A stretch of 41,207 nt of DNA, from NCBI GenBank assembly GCA_003279705.1, contig QCGZ01000009.1:1-41207 (forward strand), read 5' to 3'. This document shows positions 1 through 12,566 of this stretch, one piece after another. This DNA is from OCS116 cluster bacterium AG-390-I16 (lineage in GTDB: Bacteria > Pseudomonadota > Alphaproteobacteria > MED-G09). The notes under the pieces were generated by a model. It searched no databases. It saw only the letters and a program-made list of their open reading frames with translations, and had not been told where the DNA came from. Numbering within the stretch: position 1 is the first letter of the stretch; the number at the start of each line of letters is the position of its first letter. The position numbers and the translations under genes are program-made.

Positions 1-304
1 AACTATCAGAAATTCCATGAACCATTTTTGCAAGTATATTTGCAGTCGCAGGAGCAAGAACAATTAGATCAGCATCTCTAGATAATTTTATATGCCCAAT
101 TTTGCTTTCATTCTCTATATCAAATAGATCTGTATAAACCTTATTTTGTGATAAAGATGCAAAAGATAAAGGCTGAACAAACTTTGTAGCACTTTTAGTT
201 AGAACGCAGGTGACATCATCTCCTCTTCTTTTTATCTCTCGAATAAGATCAAGGGATCTGTATGCTGCAATTCCTCCGCTTACTATTAATAAAATTTTTT
301 TCAT
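1..304 (-). CDS. coaBC: Phosphopantothenoylcysteine decarboxylase/phosphopantothenate-cysteine ligase, N-terminal part (cut by window edge)
   Basis: Reading the minus strand from an ATG at 304 gives about 101 residues open to the left edge. The start (MKKILLIVSGGIAAYRSLDL) is the flavin-binding opening of the CoaC decarboxylase domain. Further on come a GHIKL segment with the expected catalytic histidine, then the APATAN motif followed by a conserved KMVHGISD stretch. In the family this bifunctional enzyme joins cysteine to 4'-phosphopantothenate and decarboxylates the product on the way to coenzyme A. Only the first part of the decarboxylase half is visible, so whether the CoaB half is fused cannot be seen. 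It is the last visible gene of a ubiE-ubiB-coaBC run, an order common in Alphaproteobacteria. The 74 bases between ubiB and this gene show no other feature. Confidence 0.9.
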   Translation of the reverse strand, partial: MKKILLIVSGGIAAYRSLDLIREIKRRGDDVTCVLTKSATKFVQPLSFASLSQNKVYTDLFDIENESKIGHIKLSRDADLIVLAPATANILAKMVHGISDS

Positions 305-378
305 GAATATTTCTTTATCTCAAAAGGGTTGAAAAAGCTATTAATATATATCTTTGTATAAATATATTCTTACAATAT

Positions 379-1932
379 TTATAAATTAATCAATAAGATA
401 GTAGCAATAACTGCTAATATTATTAAGACATACTTTGAAGAAAATATTCCAACATTATTATCATTTTTTATTTGCATAATACTATTTTCGTCTATTTTCA
501 GTCCTTCTTCCCCAAATGCATTTTTTATTTTCTTAAAATCTTTTTTTGTTTTTTCTATTTCATTAATAATTGATAAATATATTTCTTTGGGGCTAGGACT
601 ATCTTTTCCTTTATTAAAAGGTATTTTTGAGAATGCCTTTAATTTAATATTTTCTAAATTATTTAAAATTGGCTCTGAAAGACTCCAAATATTTAATTTT
701 GGGTTAAATTCTCTTGCTACTCCTTCTGTCACAACCATAGTTTTTTGAAGTAATAAAAGTTGAGGTTGTGTCTTCATTTCAAATTGATTAGTGATTTCAA
801 AAAGCTGAGATAAAAGATGTCCCATCGATATTTTATCAGAGTCTTGTCCAAGTATTGGCTCGCCAATCGACCTTAATGCTTGTGCAAATTTTTCTTTATC
901 TTGATTTTTTGGAACATAACCTGCTTCAAAATGAATATCTGCTATTTTTTTATAATCTCTATTTATAAATCCACTTAGAATTTCTAAAAGATATCTCCTG
1001 CTATCGATACTTAATCTTCCCATTATACCAAAATCAACAGGAATAACTTTGGAGTCATCTTTTATAAATAGATTGCCCTGATGCATATCTGCATGAAAAA
1101 AACCATCTCTAATTGCTAAAACTAAAAATGATTTCATAATATTTTCGGCAATATTTTGAAAATCTATTTTTTTTGCTTTAATTTTTTTAATATCTTTTGA
1201 TGAGTAAGCATCCACCCATTCGGTTGTAAGGATATTTTTAGTTGTTAATTCCCAATAAATTTTTGGTACTTCGATAAAATCATCATTTTGAGTATTTTCT
1301 ATAATTTCTGATTGAGCTGCTCCCTCAAGCCTCAGATCTACTTCCATAAAAAGACTCTCTTCTAAAGTCCTTACAATCTCAATGACTCTTAACCTTCTTG
1401 CTTCGCTTGATACTTTTTCTAATAATTTAGCAGCATAGTAAAAATCTCCTAAATCTTTTTTAATTTTACTTAAGATATTGGGGCGCAAAATTTTTAATGC
1501 AACATATTTTTTTTCACCTTCAATATTGATCTGTGCTTTGTGGACTTGTGCTATAGAAGCAGCAGCAATTGGTTCATTTATTTCAATAAAATTTTTTTTA
1601 TAATCTTTTCCAAATGATAAAGTTAGGAACTCTTCTACATATTTTTTTTCAAAAGGCGGAAGGCTATCTTGTAATTCTCTTAATTGATCAGAAAGCTCCT
1701 TTCCAATAATATCAGGCCTTGTAGACAAGAATTGACCCATTTTTATCCATGTAGGGCCTAATTTTTGAAGAGATTCAGATAAATTATAATTATTTTTTTT
1801 AACCAAAAATTTTAAAAAAGCTTTTATTACTTTTGGTAGGCTTTCTATTATTTCTTCAGGAATTAAGCCCTTTTGTGTTGAAAGAATAAAAAAACCTCTT
1901 AAAAGACGTGTTATTTTAAAAATAGAAGACAA
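379..1932 (-). CDS. ubiB: UbiB, ubiquinone biosynthesis ABC1/ADCK-family atypical kinase
   Basis: 517 residues, normal for the family. The ADCK hallmarks are all visible: the KxGQ motif (KMGQ, residues 64-67), the alanine-rich loop replacing the kinase glycine loop (PIAAASIAQV, 121-130), a lysine in ALK (147-149), the catalytic-loop equivalent HADMHQGN (280-287) and DFG (300-302). A hydrophobic C-terminal segment (about 498-516) should anchor it in the inner membrane. UbiB is an ATPase needed for coenzyme Q synthesis, probably helping extract lipid intermediates. The start is a TTG one base after the ubiE stop codon, preceded by AGGAGAG inside the ubiE 3' end. This implies translational coupling with ubiE. 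No in-frame ATG lies near enough to fit the family N-terminus better. Confidence 0.95.
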   Translation of the reverse strand: MSSIFKITRLLRGFFILSTQKGLIPEEIIESLPKVIKAFLKFLVKKNNYNLSESLQKLGPTWIKMGQFLSTRPDIIGKELSDQLRELQDSLPPFEKKYVEEFLTLSFGKDYKKNFIEINEPIAAASIAQVHKAQINIEGEKKYVALKILRPNILSKIKKDLGDFYYAAKLLEKVSSEARRLRVIEIVRTLEESLFMEVDLRLEGAAQSEIIENTQNDDFIEVPKIYWELTTKNILTTEWVDAYSSKDIKKIKAKKIDFQNIAENIMKSFLVLAIRDGFFHADMHQGNLFIKDDSKVIPVDFGIMGRLSIDSRRYLLEILSGFINRDYKKIADIHFEAGYVPKNQDKEKFAQALRSIGEPILGQDSDKISMGHLLSQLFEITNQFEMKTQPQLLLLQKTMVVTEGVAREFNPKLNIWSLSEPILNNLENIKLKAFSKIPFNKGKDSPSPKEIYLSIINEIEKTKKDFKKIKNAFGEEGLKIDENSIMQIKNDNNVGIFSSKYVLIILAVIATILLINL

Positions 1933-1933
1933 A

Positions 1934-2671
1934 CTATTCTTTCTCTCCTCTGTAAATACAAACTATATTGCCTGTTAATTGACGAATAGAAGTATTTATA
2001 AATCCAGCATTTCCTATCATTTCATTAAAATCCTCATTTGAAGGAAAAGTTCTTATGCTATCAACTAAATATTTATATGGCTTCTCTTCACCAACTATTA
2101 TTTTTCCAAATTTTGGAATTATCCCATATGACCATGCGTCATATAGGTTCCTTAAAAGTATATCTTTTGGCAAAGAAAATTCTAAGCAAGCAAAAATTCC
2201 ACCTGGTTTGAGTATCCGATAGCATTCTTCTAGGCATTTTTCTCTATCAGTCATATTTCTTATTCCAAAAGAAATTGTTACAACATCTGCATAGTTATCG
2301 GTTATGGAAATTGACTCACCTGACGAACAAATAAAATCTACATTATCAAATTTTTTGAATGAATTTTTACCTTCAATAAGCATTTCTTGATTAATATCAA
2401 CCACCTTAACTTTTATTTCTTTTTTATATTTTGATAAAATTCTTTTAGCTATATCACCAGTTCCACCAGCGAGGTCTATAAAGGTTAGATTTTCATTTTT
2501 ATTTAGATTTAAGGAATCTATAAATTTTTTTTTCCATAACCTTTGCATACCAAGAGACATTACATCATTCATGAGGTCATATTTATTTGCTACTTTATTA
2601 AAGACCTCTTTTACTTTAGACGTATGCTCTTCTTTATTATATTTCTTAAAACCAAAATTACTTTCTTTCAT
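1934..2671 (-). CDS. ubiE: UbiE, demethylmenaquinone/2-methoxy-6-polyprenyl-1,4-benzoquinol C-methyltransferase
   Basis: 245 residues starting at an ATG. A class I SAM-dependent methyltransferase with the UbiE signature YDLMNDVMS (31-39), the SAM-binding glycine motif DLAGGTGD (66-73) and the family segment SFGIRNMTDR. It carries out the C-methylation step of ubiquinone synthesis. Because no menaquinone genes are visible, ubiquinone is the likely product. It is the first gene of the minus-strand ubiE-ubiB-coaBC run and is divergent from mutM, with only 71 bases between the two starts, so the promoters of both directions must lie there. Identification is secure from motifs, length and the conserved alphaproteobacterial position. 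Confidence 0.96.
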   Translation of the reverse strand: MKESNFGFKKYNKEEHTSKVKEVFNKVANKYDLMNDVMSLGMQRLWKKKFIDSLNLNKNENLTFIDLAGGTGDIAKRILSKYKKEIKVKVVDINQEMLIEGKNSFKKFDNVDFICSSGESISITDNYADVVTISFGIRNMTDREKCLEECYRILKPGGIFACLEFSLPKDILLRNLYDAWSYGIIPKFGKIIVGEEKPYKYLVDSIRTFPSNEDFNEMIGNAGFINTSIRQLTGNIVCIYRGEKE

Positions 2672-2742
2672 TGCAATATTAACCTTTCTAAGAGAACATA
2701 AACCTAAGTCTTTATTTTTACCATCATGGAGTTGAAATTAAA

Positions 2743-3594
2743 ATGCCAGAGTTACCAGAGGTAGAAACAGTTAAAAGAGGTTTAGAAGAATTTATAATCA
2801 ATGAGAGTATAAAGGAAGTATATTTATCAAAATTTAGTTTACGTTTTCCATGGCCAAAAGATTTTGTTTCTAAGATTGTTGGCAAAAAGATTATTTCTAT
2901 AAGAAGACGCGCAAAATATATTATAATTGGTTTAAGTGACAATTATTCTATTATTGCCCATCTCGGGATGTCTGGGTGTTACAAAGTATTAAAAAAAGGT
3001 GAAGTGCAAGATTATAAAATATTAAAACATGATCATTTAATTATTGATTTAGAGAATTTTAAGATTGTTTACAATGATCCTAGAAGATTTGGATATATTG
3101 ATCTTACCAATCAGGATCCGGAAATTCATAAATTTTTGTCTTCATTAGGTCCTGAGCCTTTAAGTAATCATTTTAATGCAGATAACCTAGCTGAAACTTT
3201 ATTGAATAAGAATAAGCCTATAAAAAATACTCTTTTAGATCAAAATATTGTTTCAGGTTTAGGTAATATATATGTTTGCGAGGCTCTTTTCAGATCAAAA
3301 ATTAACCCCAAAAAAAATTGTTCTAAATTTGTAACTTCAAAAGGTAAGCCAAGGAAAAATTTAATTCTTTTGGTTAAAAAGATTAATGAAGTTATCAAAG
3401 AAGCAATAGAAGTGGGAGGGTCTACTTTAAGAGATTTTTCGAATATAAATGGTAAAATGGGTTACTTTCAGTCTTCTTTTAATGTTTATAACCGGGAAAA
3501 TGAAAAATGCTTATTAGGTAGCTGTGATGGTGCCGTAAAAAGAATTATTCAATCAGGTAGATCAACTTTTTTTTGTTCAAAATGTCAAAAGTAA
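2743..3594 (+). CDS. mutM: Formamidopyrimidine-DNA glycosylase (Fpg/MutM)
   Basis: 283 residues beginning MPELPEVETV. Removal of the initiator Met exposes the catalytic proline (P2) next to E3. K58 lies in the RRRAKY segment, and GLGNIYVCEALF is the helix-two-turn-helix family motif. The C-terminal zinc finger has C256, C261, C278 and C281. The C-x4-C first pair is the form I associate with alphaproteobacterial Fpg, rather than the C-x2-C of E. coli. The enzyme excises 8-oxoguanine and formamidopyrimidines and nicks the abasic site. It is divergent from ubiE. A run of eight A (3310-3317) occurs inside this intact frame, which matters for judging the trpB frameshift. Confidence 0.96.
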   Translation: MPELPEVETVKRGLEEFIINESIKEVYLSKFSLRFPWPKDFVSKIVGKKIISIRRRAKYIIIGLSDNYSIIAHLGMSGCYKVLKKGEVQDYKILKHDHLIIDLENFKIVYNDPRRFGYIDLTNQDPEIHKFLSSLGPEPLSNHFNADNLAETLLNKNKPIKNTLLDQNIVSGLGNIYVCEALFRSKINPKKNCSKFVTSKGKPRKNLILLVKKINEVIKEAIEVGGSTLRDFSNINGKMGYFQSSFNVYNRENEKCLLGSCDGAVKRIIQSGRSTFFCSKCQK

Positions 3595-3675
3595 TCCCTT
3601 GTTAATAAAATTTGATTGAATTTTAATAGTTAGATGGACTATATGATTATAGTCTTTAAAAAATTAGGAGCTTAT

Positions 3676-4452
3676 ATGTCATACGAAAATATAATTGTCG
3701 AGAAAAGTGATGGAATTATTACAGTATCGTTAAACAGGCCAGATGCTTTAAATGCCTTAAACGACCAACTTATGGATGAATTATTATTAGAGGTTGATAA
3801 TTATGAAAAAGATGAATCACTGCGTTGTATGATTCTCACCGGTTCAGAAAAAGCATTTGCAGCGGGTGCGGATATTAAGCAAATGCAACCTAAGACTTAT
3901 ATGGATGTTTATAAGGAAGATTTTATTACAAGAAATTGGGAAAGAGTAGCAAGTTGTAGGAAACCAATAATTGCAGCTGTTTCGGGATATGCCCTCGGTG
4001 GAGGTTGTGAACTTGCTATGATGTGTGATTTTATTTTGGCTTCAGAAAATGCAAAATTTGGCCAACCTGAGATTAATTTAGGCGTAAGTCCAGGGGCTGG
4101 AGGAAGTCAACGACTAACAAGATTTGTTGGTAAGTCTAAATCAATGGATATGTGCCTTACTGGGAGAATGATGGATGCCGATGAGGCAGAAAGAAGTGGT
4201 CTTGTTAGTAGAGTATTCGCTTCAGAAAACTTTCTAAATGATGTTATGGAGGTAGCAAAAGCTATCTCTGATAAGTCAATGATTGCAACTATGATGACTA
4301 AAGAAATGGTAAATCGTTCATATGAAACTACTTTATCAGAGGGTATTAGATTTGAAAGGAGACTATTTCATTCTATGTTTGCAACAGAGGATAAGAAAGA
4401 GGGGATGTCAGCATTTATAGAAAAAAGAAAAGCTGACTTCAAGGATAAATAA
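3676..4452 (+). CDS. Enoyl-CoA hydratase
   Basis: 258 residues from the ATG at 3676, which has AGGAG (3666-3670) five bases upstream. A longer frame from 3634 has no matching family sequence and no ribosome site, so I reject that start. Crotonase-fold motifs are clear: AFAAGADIKQM (oxyanion-hole and CoA site), ALGGGCELAMMCD with the first catalytic glutamate, and FGQPEINLGVSPGAGG with the second. Both acid/base glutamates of true enoyl-CoA hydratases are therefore present. It hydrates 2-trans-enoyl-CoA in fatty-acid or branched-chain acyl-CoA degradation. Its place between mutM and rpsT-dnaA is conserved in Alphaproteobacteria. The substrate chain length cannot be read from the sequence. Confidence 0.93.
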   Translation: MSYENIIVEKSDGIITVSLNRPDALNALNDQLMDELLLEVDNYEKDESLRCMILTGSEKAFAAGADIKQMQPKTYMDVYKEDFITRNWERVASCRKPIIAAVSGYALGGGCELAMMCDFILASENAKFGQPEINLGVSPGAGGSQRLTRFVGKSKSMDMCLTGRMMDADEAERSGLVSRVFASENFLNDVMEVAKAISDKSMIATMMTKEMVNRSYETTLSEGIRFERRLFHSMFATEDKKEGMSAFIEKRKADFKDK

Positions 4453-4473
4453 GTCTATTATTAACACTTATGC

Positions 4474-4502
4474 TTGACGAAGTACTTCTATACAAATATA
4501 AC
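4474..4502 (+). promoter_or_regulatory. Candidate sigma-70 promoter for rpsT
   Basis: TTGACG (4474-4479), a 17-base spacer and TATAAC (4497-4502), about 32 bases before the rpsT start. Both hexamers are five of six matches to the consensus and the spacing is optimal. This is the cleanest promoter-like sequence I found in the window, but it is a sequence match only. Confidence 0.55.
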
Positions 4503-4534
4503 GCCATTTCATACATTTTTAAGAGGTAAGTTAA

Positions 4535-4798
4535 ATGGCAAATCTATCATCATCAAAAAAGATGGTTAGAAAAATTGCAACAAGAACAGCAAGAAATAAA
4601 TCTCATGTTACTAATATGAGAACCTTAATAAAAAAGGTTGAGGAAGCCGTCGCTTCTGGAAATGCTGAAGAAGCAAAAATTGCACTTAAAAATGCTCAAC
4701 CAAAAATTATGAAAGTCGCCCAAAAAGGTATTCTTCATAAAAATACTGCTGCTAGAAAAGTTTCACGTCTAGCAAAAAAAGTCAAAAACATCTCATAA
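4535..4798 (+). CDS. rpsT: 30S ribosomal protein S20
   Basis: 87 residues, the usual length. Highly basic, with the S20 pattern [13 protein letters not shown]...RTARNKS near the start and the [19 protein letters not shown] segment near the end. It binds 16S rRNA early in small-subunit assembly. AGAGG (4520-4524) precedes the ATG, and a good promoter lies upstream. It sits just before dnaA, as in most Alphaproteobacteria. Confidence 0.97.
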   Translation: MANLSSSKKMVRKIATRTARNKSHVTNMRTLIKKVEEAVASGNAEEAKIALKNAQPKIMKVAQKGILHKNTAARKVSRLAKKVKNIS

Positions 4799-4812
4799 TT
4801 ATCCAAAAATTT

Positions 4813-4842
4813 AATTAATTTAAAAAAAAATTAATTTTTTTT
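4813..4842 (+). terminator. Candidate intrinsic terminator after rpsT (AT-only stem)
   Basis: AATTAATTT (4813-4821), a loop of six A, and AAATTAATT (4828-4836) can form a 9-bp hairpin, followed directly by six T (4837-4842). The stem has no G-C pair, so its strength is doubtful, but position and T-tract fit a terminator. The rest of the 224-base rpsT-dnaA gap (4799-5022) shows no gene and no DnaA-box cluster. Confidence 0.4.
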
Positions 4843-5022
4843 AAAGATTCATTAATTCTCTATTGCATCATTTAAGATTCACCTCTAACGTAATTTTTGA
4901 GGATTTTCTTTTTTATAGAATTTATCTTATTTCAGAGCCTGTTAAATTTTATTTTTCTTGCTCATAATAATGGCTTCTTATTAAGTTGAGTAGCTAATTT
5001 GATTTTTTTGAGGGTGTTCTAA

Positions 5023-6441
5023 GTGAGCAAAAAGGGTTCTAAAACTTTTGATATAAAAAGCTCCTGGGATAGGACATTGTCAGTTTTAAGGGCAGAACTC
5101 GGCGAAGCTACTTTCAGAAGCTGGTTTAAGCATATAGAGTTTGGAGAATTAAGCGAAAAGAAATTAGTCTTATATGTTCCTACGAAATTTATGAAGGATT
5201 GGATACATACTCATTACTCAGATAGAATTTTAGCTATTTTAAAAAATGATAATATACCAGTTTCCTCAATAATTTTTGAGTTACAAAAGTTTAAAGTTTC
5301 AAAAGATAGTGAAGATTATAACACTCAAAAAACTGTTAAACATTCAAAACCTGCAATATCCCCAAAATTTATTACTGATGAAAATGGTGACCATAATAGT
5401 ATGTTGGGAGCACCTCTTGATCCTAATTTATCATTTGAAAATTTTGTTGTTGGTGGATCTAATGAACTTGCCTATGCGGCAGCCAAAAGAATTACTGAGG
5501 TAGAAAATGTTTCGTTTAATCCTCTTTTTTTATATGGTGGGGTAGGTCTTGGTAAAACTCATTTAATGCATGCTATGGCTCTTGAGATTAAGAGGAATTG
5601 GCCTGCAAGAAAAGTTCTCTATTTATCAGCTGAGAAGTTTATGTATCAGTTTATTAAGGCATTAAGATTTAAGGATACGATGTCTTTTAAGCAGCAATTT
5701 AGATCAGTTGATGTTTTAATGGTTGACGATATTCAGTTTATTGCAGGCAAGGACTCTACCCAAGAAGAGTTTTTTCATACTTTTAATACCCTAATTGACC
5801 ATAATCATCAGGTAGTTATTTCAGCAGACAGGTCTCCCGTTGATCTTGATGGGATAGAAGAAAGAATAAGGTCAAGATTAGGCTGGGGGTTAGTAACAGA
5901 TATTCATGCATCTGACTATGAGTTAAGACTTGGTGTTTTACAAACAAAGGCTAAAAAACATATTGAAGATAACCCTGAAATTATTATTAAGGACAACATT
6001 TTAGAGTTTTTGGCCCAAAGAATTGACTCAAACATTAGAGTGTTAGAGGGTGCTTTAAATAGAGTAATAGCATACTCATCTTTTGTTAAAAAACCTTTAA
6101 CAATTGAAATGGCTCAGGAGGTGCTTAAAGATTTAATAAGGGCTTCACAAAGAAGAATAACTATTGATGATATTCAAAGGAAAGTTGCTGATTATTACAA
6201 TATTAGATTATCTGATTTATTGTCAGCTAGAAGGTCACGAACTATTGCAAGACCTAGGCAAGTTGCAATGTATTTGTCAAAACTTTTGACAACCCGTTCC
6301 TTACCAGAAATTGGCAGAAAGTTTGGTGGACGTGATCATACTACTGTCATTCATGCTGTAAAAAGAATTGAAAGTTTGCAAGACTCAGATGCTGCTATTC
6401 AGGAAGAGGTTGATATCTTATCAAGAGCGTTTGAAGGTTAA
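5023..6441 (+). CDS. dnaA: Chromosomal replication initiator protein DnaA
   Basis: 472 residues from a GTG start with AGGG (5011-5014) upstream. Domain I occupies about 10-90 (the EATFRSWFKH helix that meets DnaB), followed by a linker to about 130. The AAA+ domain has Walker A YGGVGLGKTH (171-180) and Walker B VLMVDDIQF (231-239). The C-terminal DNA-binding domain IV carries GRDHTTVIH (436-444), which recognises DnaA boxes. The protein opens oriC and loads the helicase. It is followed by dnaN, recF and gyrB in the ancestral bacterial order. No oriC-like cluster of DnaA boxes is visible around it, so the origin may be elsewhere, as in many Alphaproteobacteria. Confidence 0.97.
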   Translation: MSKKGSKTFDIKSSWDRTLSVLRAELGEATFRSWFKHIEFGELSEKKLVLYVPTKFMKDWIHTHYSDRILAILKNDNIPVSSIIFELQKFKVSKDSEDYNTQKTVKHSKPAISPKFITDENGDHNSMLGAPLDPNLSFENFVVGGSNELAYAAAKRITEVENVSFNPLFLYGGVGLGKTHLMHAMALEIKRNWPARKVLYLSAEKFMYQFIKALRFKDTMSFKQQFRSVDVLMVDDIQFIAGKDSTQEEFFHTFNTLIDHNHQVVISADRSPVDLDGIEERIRSRLGWGLVTDIHASDYELRLGVLQTKAKKHIEDNPEIIIKDNILEFLAQRIDSNIRVLEGALNRVIAYSSFVKKPLTIEMAQEVLKDLIRASQRRITIDDIQRKVADYYNIRLSDLLSARRSRTIARPRQVAMYLSKLLTTRSLPEIGRKFGGRDHTTVIHAVKRIESLQDSDAAIQEEVDILSRAFEG

Positions 6442-6543
6442 TTCCTCAGTGATTTTTATTCAAATTCTGTTATAATAAACTATTGATTCGTTTGTGTATC
6501 AACGTGTCTTTTATATTTCGTTTTTGCCTAATAGGAGTTTTTT

Positions 6544-7647
6544 ATGAAGATATCAATTGATAGAGGTATACTTCTAAAAGCCCTTAATCATATCCAAAGT
6601 GTTGTTGAAAGACGCAACACCATACCTATTTTATCAAATGTTAAGATTAATGCTAACGAGAAAAATATCTTTCTTATTGCAACTGATTTAGATTTGGAGA
6701 TTATTGAGTCTGTTGATGCTAATGTCTCAAGGTCAGGTTCTACAACTGTATCTGCTCATACGTTATATGATATTATCAGGAAAATTCCCGAAGGTTCAAT
6801 TATTGAAATTGAATTAAATAGTAATGACCAGATGGAAATAAAATCTGCGCAGTCTAATTTTGATTTACCTTGTTTACCTGACGAAGATTTTCCAGAAATG
6901 TCATCGGGAGAAATGCCATGTGGTTTTAGTATCGATTCAGGCGATTTAGCAAGACTTATTGATAAAGCAAGGTTTGCAATTTCAACAGAAGAAACTAGAT
7001 ATTACTTAAATGGTATTTTCCTTCACTCAGTTGAAAATGAATTAAGATCAGTAGCTACTGATGGTCATAGGTTAGCATGCATTAAATCAGATTTACCAGC
7101 AGGTGCAGAAGATATCCCCAGCATAATAATTCCAAGGAAGACTGTTGGAGAGGTAAGAAAGCTTATTGAGGATTCTTCAGGGTCATTGGATATAAAAGTA
7201 TCAGATACAAAAATACAATTTAATTTTAATGATGTTCAATTGACTTCAAAATTAATTGATGGAACCTTCCCTGATTATGAGAGAGTTATACCCAAAAATA
7301 ATGATAAAGAGCTATTAATCGAGACTAAAGTTTTTGCCTCTTCAATTGATAGAGTAGCAACAATATCCTCTGATAAATCAAAAGCTGTAAAATTTTTATT
7401 AAAAGATAGTGTATTAACATTAACTGTTATTAATCCGGAAACTGGCAAGGCAATTGAAAAAACACCAGTAGACTATAACTATGAAGAACTGGAAATTGGT
7501 TTTAATGCAAGATATTTATTAGATATAGCAAGTCAAATTGATGGCTCAAATATTTTATTTGCATTAGAGGGATCAGGTTCTCCAGCCTTAATAAAAGACT
7601 CAGATGACAGCCAAGCAACTTACGTACTTATGCCGATGAGAGTTTAA
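6544..7647 (+). CDS. dnaN: DNA polymerase III beta subunit (sliding clamp)
   Basis: 367 residues, standard for the clamp. It shows the three-repeat clamp layout, with VVERRNTIPILSNV near the N-terminus, TRYYLNGIF and VATDGHRLAC in the middle and TYVLMPMRV at the C-terminus. The last segment forms part of the hydrophobic peptide-binding pocket. Two subunits encircle DNA and tether polymerase III and other clamp-binding proteins. AGGAG (6533-6537) precedes the ATG. The 102-base gap after dnaA could hold its own promoter (a TATAAT occurs around 6470-6478), but I see no convincing -35 element. Confidence 0.97.
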   Translation: MKISIDRGILLKALNHIQSVVERRNTIPILSNVKINANEKNIFLIATDLDLEIIESVDANVSRSGSTTVSAHTLYDIIRKIPEGSIIEIELNSNDQMEIKSAQSNFDLPCLPDEDFPEMSSGEMPCGFSIDSGDLARLIDKARFAISTEETRYYLNGIFLHSVENELRSVATDGHRLACIKSDLPAGAEDIPSIIIPRKTVGEVRKLIEDSSGSLDIKVSDTKIQFNFNDVQLTSKLIDGTFPDYERVIPKNNDKELLIETKVFASSIDRVATISSDKSKAVKFLLKDSVLTLTVINPETGKAIEKTPVDYNYEELEIGFNARYLLDIASQIDGSNILFALEGSGSPALIKDSDDSQATYVLMPMRV

Positions 7648-7666
7648 GTTTAATGGATTTTTTTAA

Positions 7667-11897
<4,231 letters not shown>

Positions 11898-11958
11898 GAA
11901 TTGCTTGTATATTAATTATTTATCTGTTGCTATAATTTTTTTAAGGATATTTAAACTT

Positions 11959-12564
11959 ATGTTTAATAATTTATTAAAACTTCAAAAAATTTATAAAAAA
12001 CAATTTATTATTTTTTTGTTATTTTTTCTTTTTCTTTTTTCAATTGATTGTTCTGCTCAATCAAGTAGCAAAAGTCCTTTCAAGGAAGGTTTAGTCGTGA
12101 CTGCGGTGAAATCAGGAACAATGTCTGATTTATTGTACTCGATTCAAGTAGGCGGTTCTCCAAGTGAATTAGATTTTGATGAAGTACCTGCCCTATTATT
12201 AGCGGTAGAGAGAGGGAGATCTGATATGGTTGATTTCTTATTAGAAAAAGGAGCTCGGGTTAATCAAAGAGATGATAACAAAAGAACTGCATTATCAATT
12301 GCATCTAGAAAAAATAATTTTAATTTGGTTTCAGAACTAATTAAATTTGGCGCAAACCCAGATAGATCAGGGCCTAACAAAGAAACTCCGTTAATTATAG
12401 CCTCTAGATTTGGCAACTTTGAGGCTGTTAAAGCCTTACTGGAGGGAGGGGCATATCCTGATGATACCGACCTTACTGGCAGGACAGCTTTCCAATGGGC
12501 AAAAATTAAACATTATAAAAGGATACAAGAAGTTCTTATTGAATATGGTGCATATGATAATTAA
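11959..12564 (+). CDS. Secreted ankyrin-repeat protein of unknown function
   Basis: 201 residues from the ATG at 11959, with AAGGA upstream at 11943-11947. An earlier ATG at 11896 would add 21 unlikely hydrophobic residues before the signal peptide. The N-terminus has a basic stretch and then a long hydrophobic core (about 15-30) ending in DCSAQ, consistent with cleavage after SA, so export to the periplasm is likely. The aspartate before the cysteine argues against a lipoprotein. About four ankyrin repeats follow (about 76-105, 108-138, 141-170, 174-201), with typical LLLAVERG, TALSIASRK and ETPLIIASRFG helices. It lies between sco and ctaB. The repeats suggest a protein-binding role; the partner is unknown. 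Confidence 0.85.
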   Translation: MFNNLLKLQKIYKKQFIIFLLFFLFLFSIDCSAQSSSKSPFKEGLVVTAVKSGTMSDLLYSIQVGGSPSELDFDEVPALLLAVERGRSDMVDFLLEKGARVNQRDDNKRTALSIASRKNNFNLVSELIKFGANPDRSGPNKETPLIIASRFGNFEAVKALLEGGAYPDDTDLTGRTAFQWAKIKHYKRIQEVLIEYGAYDN

Positions 12565-12566
12565 AA

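Noticed and set aside
3634-3675. Longer start for the enoyl-CoA hydratase
   Set aside because: The extra 14 residues do not resemble the family and include the AGGAG that serves the ATG at 3676.
4799-5022. Replication origin upstream of dnaA
   Set aside because: Only one near-match to a DnaA box (TTATCCAAA at 4799-4807) is visible; no cluster of boxes or 13-mer repeats. A cumulative GC-skew plot of the whole chromosome would be needed.
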